Shown: positions 36,347 through 51,687 of the stretch, piece by piece
How positions within the stretch are numbered: the first letter of the stretch is position 1
Layout of the letters: the number at the start of each line of letters is the position of its first letter
From: Zoroaster sp. YZ-2022
Taxonomy: Eukaryota; Echinodermata; Asteroidea; Forcipulatida; Zoroasteridae
Assembly: GCA_029582265.1 (NCBI GenBank)
Contig: CM055819.1
Coordinates: 43,099,048 to 43,163,047 of the forward strand
DNA length: 64,000 bases
Reading direction: 5' to 3'
Translations under genes and position numbers: made by a program
The notes under the pieces: generated by a model
The model's input: the letters and a program-made list of their open reading frames with translations, nothing else
What the model was told of the DNA's origin: nothing
Databases searched by the model: none

Positions 36347-36739
36347 CTGAATGATAAAAACAATCAAACAAATAAGATTAGTAGGCGACGTCAGATTGCA
36401 CGTTTCCACGTAATAAAGCATATGGGATATACAGTACGGTACAAGTTGCATTATCGAATTATTCCAAACGTATCGATTCTTAAAATAATCAGAAGTCCAT
36501 CGAGCGTGCTAATCTCAAGATTTCATATTCGCGTTCTAGATCTGCGAACATGAATGCCAACCACTGCTTAGTCGAGTCACGTACATCTGATCCAGATGGG
36601 GTCCATTTTAAAAACGATTTAAACAACTTTTTGAGTGACCCTCAGTCGTTTTTATCAAAGCGAACTAATATATTTGGGTGTTTCTGAAATACACAGTCAG
36701 TAGTAGTTTACTTCAGAACATTTTTACATAATACATCTC

Positions 36740-37140
36740 AACTAGGCCTTGGACACACTTGTGTCTGTCAGCATTACTTGCCGTACAAGTAACTGCACCG
36801 TGCGTTCATGGGCGCAATGCTTTTTCTGCAGACAAATATTGCCGTTACCTTCTTAAAGCTGTTATATAATGTATTTTTATAATAATTCACTCAAGTTTTT
36901 TGGCATTGCTTGACAGCATTGTGGTATACACGCTCGCCTCTCAGTGACGTGAACCGTGTTCTCTTCCATGTGTGGCCAGATTAAACGAAAATAAAATCAA
37001 AATGTGGTCAGAATCTTGTCTGCAAACTTGTCTGCAAACAAACTATCGCGTCCTGCAGATTTTCGGTGAGTGAATTTCGTCCCATAAGTTGGACTGCTGA
37101 ACACGGTGAGTGGTGCTAGTGTAAGCATTATAGTAATGCA
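36740..37140 (-). pseudogene. Degenerate HYR exon fragments (block 2)
   Basis: On the minus strand 36,750-36,805 still reads GAVTCTASNADRHKC, matching HYR text VVTCTASDAEGH. The fragment at 37,064-37,140 matches the earlier HYR part (acggtgagtgg, gtgaatttcgtccc on plus), out of frame. About 250 bp of unrelated DNA separates them. Block 1 has the same arrangement, so the decay or insertion predates the block duplication. Confidence 0.6.
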
Positions 37141-37523
37141 CGGGATAAGCAACGTAAATAATGTTGATTCCCAAAAATATACACAACATCTGAAGGCAAC
37201 CTTGAGGGTAGTGATTTATAGCTTTTTAAGGGAGTCACTAATGCACCATTGATAAATGTACCCCTTGACCCCCCATGTATGAATGCATCCATACTTAAAA
37301 TAACAAAATAAAAGAGCTATGTATAGAAACCAACATGTGAAAGTTTCAGTTTATTTCATTGTGTATGCATTCTAATATGGATAAATGTGGATCAAGTCAG
37401 ACACAATTATGTCTTAGGATGTCTAGTACCAATACCAACTTCAATTCAGTTTTTCAGGTTATAATTCATTTTGATTTATTTATTTATTTAATTGGGACGA
37501 CTCCCTTTAAGAGATTATCTTAC

Positions 37524-37736
37524 ATATCTGAACGTCGAAGGAGCACACTTGTGATGCCACGTGCCCCTCATCATCGCTTGCCGTACAATTCACCACCGTG
37601 ATGCCAATTGTGAATTTTGTATTCGGCAATGAACTGCACCACACGGTGAGTGGCTTGCCGGTGTAGTAATTAGTGGCAATGGGTATCGTAAAGATGACCA
37701 TCGGGTCGGTGGCTATGATATCGGCATCGGGGCAAC
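37524..37736 (-). CDS. HYR (hyalin repeat) domain exon 1
   Basis: Minus-strand exon, 213 nt (71 codons), phase 1 to 1. Acceptor is gtcttttcag|GT and donor T|gtaaga. It encodes CPDADIIATDPMVIFTIP, YYTGKPLTVWC, NTKFTIGITVVNC and ASDDEGHVASQVCSFDV. It is the first HYR after the N-terminal exons and would follow exon 2 in frame (Gly-Cys-Pro junction). A 1.18-kb intron with HYR relics separates it from the F5/8C start exon. Confidence 0.87.
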
Positions 37737-37979
37737 CTGAAAAGACTGCTGTCACTGTGAATGAACAATTACAAACCAAATTGATTGTCAAATTGTTCTT
37801 GATTCTTGAAACAAGTTGTTAATTGAAGGTGACATATTTGAGATGGCGGAAGGAAGGAAGGAGGGAAGAGAGGAATGCATTATTGTGATGTGTAACATTT
37901 GAATGGAGTGCGTACCATTGGTAAAATGTCAGTAAATACACCCATAAAAGTGAAGGGTCTGGACCCCCTTCTAGTTCCG

Positions 37980-38290
37980 CCCCTTGGTAATATGTCTGTA
38001 AATGTATTTCTACTTTATGAGAATAAAACAAATTTCATATGTGAAAGTTTTACTTGGTTGTATCATTTACGAGGAAATATAATGCATCCAGGTTTGTATG
38101 CATTATTATGTGGGAAAATGGATCATAGCCATGATCCCGCATTTGTATTAAACCAAAACCAACTTCAATGCTAGTAATTTTTTAGATTACAATTAATTTT
38201 TTGTTTGTAATTTGGTGATTACCAAAGGTGTACATCACTTAACAATTAAAAATCAAATTTGATTGGCAAAATGTTATTGATTCTAATGAA
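37980..38290. repeat. HYR-flank copy lacking its HYR exon
   Basis: Matches the intron flanks of the HYR exons: gtctgtaaatg, gtgaaagtttt, ccaaaaccaacttcaatgc, gtgattaccaaaggtgtacatcact, then aaatttgattggcaaaatg. Where the HYR exon should lie (near 38,240) the two flanks are joined with only a few bases between them. Confidence 0.6.
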
Positions 38291-38299
38291 ACAAGATTA

Positions 38300-39335
38300 A
38301 AATGAAATGTTTTACGCGCCCTTCCAACGGTTGTTCATACCCCCTCCCTCTCCAACGTCAGTCAGCAGCCAGCCAGCCAGTGTTGGGGGGGAGGGGGGGG
38401 AGGGGCACTATCGCATCATTTTTATAGTAGCGCATCCGGGAAACATAATGGGAGTACTATGGGCCACCAAACCATGACTATTCATGAAATATCTAGGTAC
38501 CCCGCTTATCTTAGTACCCCACTGAAGACACAATTAACACAAAACATCAATAATCGCGCCGAATTAAACATTTTGAAAGATATGCATGTGTCATCCAATA
38601 GCTTAATTCATTAATGCACAATTGCGTGGCTCAATGTGGCGTGATTATCGGTGAACAGCATAAATTAAACAAGCAGCAAGAAAGTAAACAAGAAAGTTTG
38701 CTGACTACCAAGTGATTACCATTAACATTATCATACCTCTTCTCAACGACCTATAATCCGTTCGTTAATCACAAAGATGTGAAACAAGCAGTACTTTTCA
38801 TAAATAGGATATTTCCTTAATTTGTAGCTGTTAATACATAGATAATTAGTCTCACTTGTATGACAAAGTCAACATTACAATGCAGTTCATTATTTTATTT
38901 CGGGAGGGTTGGCCCTTTTTGCTTCGTTCCATCAGTGAAACAAAACTTTGTCTATTGTGTATTGTTAAATTGCGGTCATATAATACATACATCATTGTCA
39001 AACTCCAGCGAATTTTAGTTGCCTCTGAAGGGCTGTTTTGATGATTTTTTATAAGTTTGAAAAATTACAAAAAAAAGCGGCCATAACACCTAAGAGCCCT
39101 GCTTATGTGAATGCTAGTTCTCAAACATTTGTAGTTCATAGCTAAACGTGCAACGTATCCGAGAAAAAAAAGCTCTTTGCCGCACGAGGGCGCTGTTCAT
39201 ATTACGACTTCACCTTCCTATGTTACAAAGCATTTTACACGTGTTTAAGCTACACTAGAATCTACGGAAGCGTATTTAGGACATGGCAGAAAAAAAATTC
39301 CCGGATTATTTCGCCCAGGCGAAATAGTAATTCGG
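38300..39335. other. Intronic, no recognised gene
   Basis: AT-rich sequence with a G-rich stretch near 38,385-38,405 and a ccag microrepeat near 38,365. Nothing coding is recognised. Confidence 0.4.
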
Positions 39336-39336
39336 C

Positions 39337-39560
39337 AAACATGGTCCTCGAACGTTTGAGGTGACTTTATTTAATTACTTTTTAACTGCTAATTAGGTTA
39401 CATATATGTTACATATTAGGTTACATATATAAATGTTTAGATTAAAGTCTACACAGGCCTATACCCTCTTAATAATATAAAAGAGTTGAATATTTGATAA
39501 TTATTAATACTTTTATTGATAGATATTTTCAAAGAGCTGCTTAGCAGAAATTTTGTTGGT
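39337..39560. repeat. AAACGTTTGAGG repeat family, copy 1
   Basis: catggtcctc-aacgtttgaggtgac, taactgctaattaggttac and gttgaatat...attattaat match the cluster at 49.1-50.2 kb. Confidence 0.65.
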
Positions 39561-41425
39561 TGAAGAAGTATGATGTAGGCAACCAACCAAAGTATATACA
39601 ATTTGTATACAAACATTGGCTGGTAACCAATACAACCGGCTAAACCATTATTTCTGCTAAGTAAATTGTTCTGCTGAACAGACGGTCCAAATTTAGAATT
39701 CTCATGTTTCTTGTTTTGTTTAATTGGATTTTGATAATGATTGTTGACATTCATATTCTTAAGATGAGGTTTTTTGGCTGTATACATGTGGGACTACATG
39801 TATACATGTTTTTGCATGGCCTATCACTTCACAGTAAAACATGCCTTATTCACTGCTCCAGTATTCATGTTCTCCCATCACTGTATTGTAGAGTGTCATA
39901 CAGAGTGTCATGTTATATAAATTTATAATATTATAAATTATATTTATTTTGCTTGTTTTTTCCATAATTAAACTAAATTATAGACGCATATATACGTTAT
40001 TGTCCACAGTACATGTTTTCACATGGAATCTACTGTATTATACTAATGAGTAATATTTATAGTGTATTTTATAATGTATTACTGCTGTAAAAGATGAAGT
40101 AATTGACATTTTCAATTTCCCCCGTAAATTGGCTGTGGAACAATCATTTTTTTGATAAATAACCTGTCATCATAATACTTCTAATTAATTGGATCATTTT
40201 AGCAGATAGGCTGGACATTGGGGAAGGAGCAGTCAGGGCCATAGTGAAGGCATAATCAGTGGCTGTGTGGAAGCCAATCTGCCGACTGACTGCAGCAGCG
40301 TAACACAATTCAAAATCGCTGAACAAGGGTGTATGGGTAATCATGATAGTTTTAGGGGGAGGGGTAGACGTGAAAATGTCTTGAGGGCGAGGATAGGCGT
40401 GAGAATTTGTTGAGTGGGTACATTTTCCACAGGAACGGGGAGGGGGGGCGGGGTGCGATTCGCACATTCCTTAACTTTTCTCACGAAAATTAAAATAAGT
40501 AAATCAAACCATATCTCAGGATGATTGATACATGTACGAACTTTACTCCTCGTAAGTTTTGAGATAAAATATAATATTTGATAATTTGATAATTATCAAT
40601 GTTGTGCCTTTAAACATTACATACATGTACTTCAACCATACGTGTGTGTGTGCAGCCCTATTTCTGCCGCAGTGTTCCCTTCCCCCTGTTATACCCATAT
40701 GACCTCTCGCCCCTTTTTCGACAACCTGGATACGCGCTACCATGAGTGAACCAATACCAAGTTGTTAGTTTCTTAAAGTCTGAATCATATTTTCAGACTG
40801 GCTTTTGCTGTGAATGTTTTAAGAAATAACCATTTTCAAAGAGCCACACAGCATTTCATTGATAGCGATTAGGCCGCGGTAAAAATAACAATAATGAACA
40901 TTTTGTAACACGCTGGTATCCGTCCAAAATGACACACAAACAAAATCAGCTAAACCAAAAATTAATTTTTCTGAATTGATATATGTATTGTTTTAAGCCA
41001 GTTAAGGTGGAAATATTGCGAATAGCCTATAATGAGGGAGTTTGTTCTATATGGATTGTCTGGGATTAGACAAGGACCTGTTCACAAACAGGATTTGAAA
41101 AATATTTCAAAATTAGAAAGTAATGATTTACACTAAACCAAATGAAAATGTTTTCGTTTTTTGTTTTTGAAAAAAGAAAAGAAAAGTGAAACCCTTATAC
41201 ACTGGTAATGTTGGCAAAACCGCTTATAAAAGTATCCTTACTTGAATCAAAATATTACATTAAACAACCAACCAAAAAGTTTAAATTTTCGTCGTTATCG
41301 AGAAAATAATGAAAATACTTTTAGATTTGTCTAACGCAGACAAATTCAACAACAATTCAGTTAGGAATTGTTTTACTAATTTTACTAGTAAAATTAGTAA
41401 ATTAGTAATTAGTAATATTAAACTA
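39561..41425. other. Intronic, no recognised gene
   Basis: AT-rich. The longest minus-strand frame (40,144-40,467) shows no domain I recognise and has no clear splice context. Confidence 0.4.
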
Positions 41426-41429
41426 TAAC

Positions 41430-41662
41430 AAATTCAGGTAAGTTTCATGTAAAACTGTTGTAATTTATGTGTTTTGAGATTACAGGGCTTTTTCAGCGAC
41501 GCTAATACCCACTTTTCAAATGTTTGTGACTGGTTTAAAGCTAATTGATTGTCGGGGACCATAAGAAATGCAACCACACGATCCTTTACAAAGAAATAAA
41601 AATGTGATAACAAAATTCCTTAGTATTTTCATTGACAGCCACCTCACATTAATTCCCAGCTT
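41430..41662. repeat. Flank repeat shared with 50.17-50.30 kb
   Basis: caggtaagtttcatgtaaaac, tttatgtgtttt-gagattacag and gacagccacctcacatta-ttcccagc occur here and at 50,175-50,304. Here the copy ends at the (CATGAT)n microsatellite preceding LINE-d; at 50.3 kb it ends at a LINE 3' fragment. Confidence 0.7.
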
Positions 41663-41665
41663 TGC

Positions 41666-42158
41666 TCATGATCATGATGATGATGATGATGATGATCATG
41701 ATAATGATCATGATCATGATCATCATGATCATCATCATGATCATGATCATCATCATGATCATCATGATCATGATCATGATCATGATCATCATCATCATCA
41801 TGATCATGATGAACATGATGATGATGATGATGATCATCATCATCATGATCATGATCATCATCATCATGATCATCACCATCATGATCATCTTCATCATGAT
41901 CATCATCATCATGATCACCATGATGATCATGATCATCATCATGATCATCATGATGATGATCATGATGATCATGATCATCATTATGATCATCATCATGATC
42001 ATCGTGATCATCATGATCATCATGATCATCATTATGATCATCATCATGATGATCATTATGATCATCATCATGATGATCATGATGATCATCATCATCATGA
42101 TGATCATCATCATCATGATCATCATCATCATGATCATCATCATGATCATGATCATCAT
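41666..42158. repeat. Interrupted (CAT/GAT)n microsatellite
   Basis: About 490 bp of cat/gat trinucleotides with frequent orientation switches (tgatcatgatcatc). Open frames across it (His/Asp-rich on plus, Met/Ile-rich on both strands) are artefacts. Confidence 0.95.
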
Positions 42159-43919
<1,761 letters not shown>

Positions 43920-43944
43920 TTTTTCCTCCCTTACGTTCTCGGGG

Positions 43945-44440
43945 AATTTACTAATTGAACGGATGAATGTATCAACTTGAAAATTGGCACAAAAATTGGT
44001 CTTAATATGTAGATGAATCTAAAACCTTAAAAATCATAAAAACATAATCAATTCCGGCTCTATGGGCTAAAACAATGGAAAGTTGACAGGTCAATAACTC
44101 CCGAACGAAACAATGTACAGACTTCTAACTTGGTACAAACATTTTTTATTATGATATGTAGATTACCTAAAATTAAAAAAATAAAATAAATAAAACTGGT
44201 CCTACCCGTTCCGGTTTAATGGGCGCTAATACAATGGAAATGTAAAAACCACCATAATTCCCAAATGGAATGGCATTAGAGACTTGTAATTTTGTACAAA
44301 TATTTGTCCCGATTATGTAGATATATCTAAAATCATAAAATCCATGCAAACTTAATCAGTTCTGCTTTTATGGGCTAAAACAATCGAAACTTCAAAGCCC
44401 AATAACTCCCAAACGAATGGATTTACAGACTTGCACTATG
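43945..44440. repeat. Three diverged ~165-bp tandem units
   Basis: Each has gggc-taa-acaatgg/cgaaa, aataactccc-aa-cgaa, acagactt, ttggtacaaa-att, tatgtaga and taaaatcataaaa. Copies start near 43,945, 44,110 and 44,275. Confidence 0.65.
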
Positions 44441-47400
44441 GAGCAAAAATCATTAAAAAATCATTGAAACGTGACTTGGTACAAAATGTCCTTAGTTCGA
44501 GATCCGCCATGAACATGACTATAGCAATTCTTTTCGCTCTTCTTGTAATATTGCACAATTATCGACTGGATTTACTACGACACATTGTGGAACCTTCCTG
44601 GTCCAGTGGTGAATTCCTCTTACTACTAGTCCAAAGGTTCTGAGTTCGAGATAGGCCTACACCATGAACATGACCGCACTAATTTGATTAATTTGTTTTA
44701 TTTTCTTCTTTATCCGTTCATGGATATCATCCGTGAACAATGAAATCAGTTCCACTAAAATGCGTGAACATTTTTACATCAACGACTTTAAAATGTTTTA
44801 CTTTCCAACTTTGTACCAAAACTAAACCCAAACACGTTACGTTTGTAACCCAACAAACGTACTTCTCGTTTTTAATTATTTTTACTTTTGGTACCATCAA
44901 TCATCAACTTCATATCTAATATAGTGGCATTAAACGTATCATACCAGGGGAGATCTTGTATTATTGAAGCGCAATAAAACTATAATTATTTACTGTATGC
45001 CCAGATTTTTTTTTTTTTAAATTATTATTCACCGCTACATTTTAGCTTCAAGCAGTTATTAATGTTTGACCTTTTCCCCATTTTTAGAGAGGTTATGTCA
45101 TAATGAAACATAACATAAGTTTAATTATTATAAGTTTAATTATCAACCCAAGGTAAAATATTGGGAAAAATGTTATTTTGTCTGAACCCCTTTTGTCTCG
45201 AATGCAGAAAGCAAACGGTCCGGCACTAGGGGGAAAATTAATAGTCACTCTTACGTTTACAACAACGTTTACAACAGCGCCGATATTGTCGGTGTTATTT
45301 ACAAACAGTTTGGCCAATACTTGGGTTATGTTTATCGACTGAAGGGATGACTTTGTATTAGGGTGACATCAGAAAGGTGATTTGTAAATGTAAGGCCATT
45401 TGGACCTTAGGGTTTTATGAATTCTAGACAAAAGGGTTCGGAGAAAGTGACGCTTTACAATATGTTACCATACGTTTAGATAGTAAAACATATTTTGTTT
45501 AGTTTCCTTATAACATAAACTCTCTCAAGATGGGGAAAGGATAATTATTGATATTTGCTTACAGCCATTCTTTAACTGTAAATATGTAACTATGTTTTTT
45601 AATACACTCTATCTGTTGAGATTGGTAATACCATCCCTAGTTTTAAAGTCAAATTGAGAAACAGCATTTATATTAATATAATTTATTAATATAATTTATA
45701 TTTAATATAAAATAACATAACAATAATAATGAGTACATTTTGCCTCAAAATGTAAAAAAAACAATTAAAAACATTTCCGCAAATGACCATAATCACTTTT
45801 TAAATAATAAAAACTTGTCATTCGTAATTTTCAAAAATAAAGTTTCAGGAAATTTGGAACTCTAAGCAATCCTTTTAATTTTACAAATAAATCAAAATGA
45901 TGTACATTTATTTATGTGTACTTTCACATAAAAGAAAACATTGAAGATGTATTGCCTGTTTTTTTTTGCTGTTTGAGTGGCAAATTTATGAAATGTTCTT
46001 TTTTCTACAGAACCCTGCTATGATACTTTAAACAGAAAGGAAAACAAATGCTTTAAAACATTTCTAAAACGAATCCTGAGAAGCATGGTTAAACAGTAAA
46101 TATGTATCGAAACTAATTTATTGTGGGTCTCGTCATTAATTCCTGTAGTCTTTTCATTACTGAGATTCTAACAATCATTTTGAGAAATATCTCACTTCAA
46201 AGTATTTTTGTTTTAAAGGATTTGTTTCTGATGAAAACGAAAACAAATCGGAAATTATAGTAAAAATACATGTATAATGTCGCACTTTTTTACGGGCCAC
46301 AAATGTTCCTTCCTCAAGTCATCATCTCTCAATATAACAAACTTGAAGAATTACTACAGGTTAAAGGTATGACACAATAGGTCTTTCTGTGGGTAAATAC
46401 ATGAGCATTTACACCATTCTCATTGAATTCGGCATTATATGTACATAATTATCTGTACAGCGTAGATGTACACTTGTACAGTACATGTTCCGAAGTATTA
46501 CATGAGTATGTGTGTGTGTGTACTTTACATAACCCAAGGAGTATACACTATAAAGTGTATTGTCCGTGCACAATATTAACTGTTTCTGCAATATAGAGTT
46601 GACATATAAGATTAATAAAAAAAAGGTACTTGTATAATTAATTCCGGAATAATTTTGAATGGTATGGAGGTATTGCCCGCCTATGTACAAAAATTACAAC
46701 AACAATCTCTCAAATGTCTTAAACTGTCCCAAATGTTTCCCAAAATGTCAATTGTTTTCGTAACAAAAAATTGTGTTAATATTTAACAATTTTACTTGTT
46801 TATTGAAATTTAAATTATTTTTTATATTGTTGCGTTCAAATTAATTTCCAAGCAGTCATTATTTCATTCCTGTCATTCACAACTGCGTTTAGTTAGTTCT
46901 ATTTCGTTTTTCGGCATTCATGACTTCAATTATTTCAACCTGAAATATGATGTTTCGCATTTTTCGCGAATGATGCAGTAAAATTAACAGTCATTGATGC
47001 GCAGAGGATTTTTTTTTGAATTTATTTATTATTTTCGCTTTCGTTTATGGGCAATCAATTTCATGGTAAGAGTATTCCAATGCGCCCTTGACAAATTTCA
47101 GTGATTTTCTCGATGATTTTTTGTTGTTGTCACTAATTGGCTAATTGTGCTTTGCTCTTACCACTTTGCAGAATCTTGCTTTAAAATAGAACGGGTCAAA
47201 CTCCAGTTACAAGGCTCAGACTATCAATATATATGACATTCCAGCACATCTATAGAAGGTAATTTTTTTAAATTATAAATTAGTACTTCATGTACACATA
47301 CGTGTTTTTATATGAACCGCCCAATTTTCTCATTAATACATATTTACTCTAGAGAGACCTGTGACATATGTACTGCACTTGTCTATTTATTGTATTCGCA

Positions 47401-47760
47401 TCTGTACTTTTCATAAGATATTTTGGAGATGTTAATCATTTTGGGCCTCAGGCCCACTGTCCACTAGGCATAAAAGTATCTAAAAAATCTCAAAAAGGGT
47501 AAAGCTATATTTGATTTATAAGCCGTTTTTAATTTGTTTTTATACATATACATTAGGTATGTGTATGATCCATGTATTTGTTTCTTCCCTGGCTACTTGT
47601 ATTTCCCTTGTTGTGAGGACATTAATAAACTTAAAATGAGACACTTCACAAATTGATTGTTAGAAGTATGCTATACGTTCCAGAATGAGTGTTATTAATG
47701 GGCTCATAATTCTATTTTTTGCAGTACATCTGTGTACAAACATTTGAAATTGAATTCATT
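44441..47760. other. Intronic, AT-rich, no recognised gene
   Basis: A repeated phrase (cagttatt...agagaggttatg) and a small (GT)n near 46,506 are the only notable points. No domain was recognised in the short frames on either strand. Confidence 0.4.
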
Positions 47761-47779
47761 TTATTATTGTCTTCCAGGT

Positions 47780-48016
47780 CTTCCAGTGTAAGAAGAAACG
47801 AAAGCCACCCAAAGTACGACATAACCCATGGTGGTGAATGTTGATAACCAACCTTTAGAGGAACCCAAGACACTAGAAGTTACCACTGCATTGAAATACC
47901 CTGATATGTCCATTATTCAGAAAGAACAGTCGTATTTCACAATTTATAAATCAACTTGGTATTTTAACAAAATGGTCAGAGCACAGACCAGATTAGAAGA
48001 TTTTAAGATTAGCCAG
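47780..48016 (+). other. Unassigned open stretch, possible exon or old repeat
   Basis: Follows an acceptor-like tattattgtcttccag and stays open on plus from 47,828 (VVNVDNQPLEEPKTLEV, YPDMSIIQKEQSYF, RLEDFKISQ) to a donor-like gtaaaa at about 48,017. It is opposite in strand to the host gene. The text before the ATG has stops in this frame. No family recognised. Confidence 0.2.
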
Positions 48017-48085
48017 GTAAAAATGAGAACTTTTCAATATAAGATTAATACTAATGTATTGATGACAAAACTGCAGGCTTTTTAA

Positions 48086-49085
48086 AATAAATATTGTCAA
48101 CAGCTTTGCACCTTTGGTAAAAATTATCGTGAGACACCCAAGCATGTTATTTTGTGAATATAATTTTGTTAAAAACGTGGCTTGAATTTGAAATTGGGTG
48201 AAAAAGGTTTTCAGGCACTGCAGTTAATTTAAATACAAAATCAATTATTTTTGATTTTGAGGCAAGAGATCCATATCTTCTTTTTAACTTATGTATTTTA
48301 TTTATTTTCTTTTTATTAATTTATCAAGTTAATTAAATTTAATTTTGAAAATGGAATAATGTGAATACATTTTTAATCGAAAAGCATCAACAAACTTCCC
48401 ACAATGATTGTTTAATAACCAATATGGCAAAAAACAATGTGACAAAAAACAATGTGACAAAAAAGTCTAGAACAACAAAATGGTCGGTAAATTTTTCCAA
48501 AATTGTTGGGTGTTTATTTTTAAATATTGGTTTTGGTTAGTCAAAGTTTGGTTAGTAAATTTGTAAATGGTTAGTGCAGTTGTTTTTTTCATTTTAATTT
48601 ATATAATAACCAAATGATAAGTTTCATTATATTTTTAGTCTTTGATATCTAAAAACAGCAAACAATAAATAATAAATAAATAAAATAAATAAATAAAACA
48701 AACGATTCAGAATTAAACATTTTAAGCATTATTGTGTTTTTTGTAAAGGTAAGGTTTTTCTTCATTCATAAAGGGACTAGTGACTTTTCCAAAAAAGTGT
48801 TTCATGACATCATCACAGATTAGAGCGTTCCCATCTCAGAAATTGAACCAAGCTATTGATATTATTTTTTCATGATCATGTGTCATATATATGGTCTTCA
48901 AATTAATTACCTGATTTTTCTTACAAAAAAATTGGTCTTTTGAAAATGAAATTGATATTGTCATGATAAAAGACGTCGGACATTTTCAAAAATCTGATTA
49001 TGACGTCATCAACTGCTCACTTGATTGAACCGGAAGTTAACCCGAACACCTAGGTTTTGTAAAGACAAAAACTTATGTCTAGTTG
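48086..49085. other. Intronic, no recognised gene
   Basis: AT-rich. Near 48,990-49,035 it contains atgacgtcatca and accggaagttaac, short phrases also found in the satellite array, but no longer match. Confidence 0.35.
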
Positions 49086-49089
49086 TTTT

Positions 49090-50300
49090 TGTAAGTCTTT
49101 ATGTCTGAGAATAATCTCGAACGTTTCAGAACCGTAACCCTATATATTGTGCACAAAAACAAATCAAATGTTTGGGGACCATCGAAATGTCTAAAATTTA
49201 AAAATTATTAAAGATTATGATAAAGTGTTCAACTCTTGGAGTATTATTTAGGGAATGTAGACTTCAATTTAAAAAGTGATTAGTTTACCTAAAACGTTTC
49301 AGGACCATTGAAATATGCAATGTGCACAAAAAAATCAGACGCTTGGGGACCATCGAAATATCTACCCATAAAATTATTAAAGAAGACTTTAATTACAAAA
49401 TCTATTTTACCAATTTGGAGACTTAAATTATATATAGACTTACATACACATAGACGCATCTTTAATTTGCGATTGACCATTAAGTTATCATTTAAACCTT
49501 GATCCAATGTTAAACAGTGTGATTATTGAAGAAGGCGGTCTTAAAATGAAGATGTTTAATCTCAAAATAAAACCATCAACATTTGTGAAAAACATTTTCG
49601 ATGAAACTAATGGCCCAGGGAAAGTCCTTGATCCTAACATAGAGCAAGGACCTTGCTCTATTATCTTAACAATTTAAGAGACATGGTCCTCAAACGTTTG
49701 AGGTGACCTTATTTAATTATTTGTTAACTACTAATTAGGTTACATTTATAAATGTTATACATTTTTAGATTAAAGTCTACAAAGGGTTAATGGTCCTGAA
49801 ACGTTTGAGATGAGCTGATCACTTTTTAACTACTAATTAGGTTTCATATATAAATACATTTTTAAATTAAAGTGTACTTCCCCTGAAAGAGCTTCCAAGG
49901 GTTGAATACTTTACCATTTTAAAACTAGATATTTCGATGGTCCACAAATATTTAATTTGTTTTTATTCACAATACTTTTTAACTACCAATTAAAGTAAAT
50001 ATATATAAGAAATTACTTTTTAAATTAAAGTATAAATACCCCTAAATAATATTCCAAGAGTTGAATAATTTATCATAATTATTAATAACTTTATGGGTAG
50101 ATATTTCGATGGTGCCCAAACGTTTCATTTGTTTTTTGCACAAAAATGCATATGGTTTTGGTCCTCAAATATGTCAGGTAAGTTTCATGTAAAACTGTGA
50201 TCATTTATGTGTTTCGAGATTACAGAAAAAATGTGAAAACAATTTCCAAACAACAGATCCCAAATGTTGACTTTCATTGACGGTCACCTCACATTATTTC
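49090..50300. repeat. Inverted-repeat-rich AAACGTTTGAGG cluster
   Basis: Phrases such as ggggaccatcgaaat and its reverse complement atttcgatggt-ccc, and aaacgtttcaggaccat against atggtcctgaaacgttt, occur in both orientations about 200 bp apart. The segment is an imperfect palindrome of several repeat copies, related to 39,337-39,560. Confidence 0.6.
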
Positions 50301-50304
50301 CCAG

Positions 50305-50605
50305 CTTAAATCTGTTTTTACATCTCCCTAAACATAGAACACCCGCATTCCAACATAGTTTTAAGTAGTCTGGCCCATGCTACTGGAATAATCTCCCCGC
50401 TAAGAACCTAGGTTCATTTCAGCGCAATGTTAAAATATATATTATTAAACATACAATTAAATATTTGTTTTTTTATTATGTTGGAAAAAAAAAATCAGAA
50501 TCCATTCTCACTTTTTTTTCCTCTTTAACGACACTAACATTAAATAAGCTGAAACTTTCTCATGTTGATTTTATCAAAAATATACCGGCTAATAAAGGTA
50601 TCTTT
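50305..50605 (+). mobile_element. LINE 3' end fragment (Jockey/CR1-type)
   Basis: Reads HRTPAFQHSFK-stop-SGPCYWNNLPAKNLGSFQ and continues NVKIYIIKHTIKYL, the conserved C-terminus of Jockey/CR1-type ORF2 (W-N-x-L-P...S-F-K/R-x-x-x-K). One internal stop. Preceded by the same flank repeat that precedes LINE-d. Confidence 0.65.
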
Positions 50606-51239
<634 letters not shown>

Positions 51240-51687
51240 GTGTGTATATCCGGCATCATCCAACTTTTCTTTGCTCGCTTCCCGTGTATATATTTTTTCA
51301 GGTCAGTTTCTTCCTATATATATTTATTCTGTGTACAACCACGTGTCCCATTGTATGATCCCCCCTACTGCCGTTACCCAGGTTGTTTGCATCTGAACTG
51401 GGGCTTGTTTGCATCTGAACTGGGGCTTGATCCCTGGCCACTCGACAGATAGGGTTTGGCCTCTGACCTGGCCCCATAGAGCAATAGAAAATTAAAATTG
51501 GCATAAGTGGACCGCCCACCAACACAGAGAATGATAATTGTTTTGTTGTTGTTGTTTTTTTTTTTTTTTTGGTGGGGGGAGTTTGTGATGCTGTTGAGGC
51601 GGGTAGCAAGTTGGACCTAGCTTAGTGTGTAAATCAAATGGGTAAATTCTCGTTATGACAGGCCATAAAGTTAAACTGACTTCTTAC

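Larger units (their letters stand above)
35846..37850. repeat. Paralogous block 2 (copy of 18.67-20.9 kb)
   Basis: Contains, in the same order as block 1, the leader tataaactaatcacaat, the F5/8C start exon, degenerate HYR fragments, the HYR exon and the tail attgattgtcaaattgttcttg. It also carries an extra insert at 35,942-36,230. Confidence 0.8.

Noticed and set aside
40144..40467. Minus-strand 107-codon frame as an exon
   Set aside because: No recognised domain, no matching phase-1 splice pair, and composition like surrounding intron.
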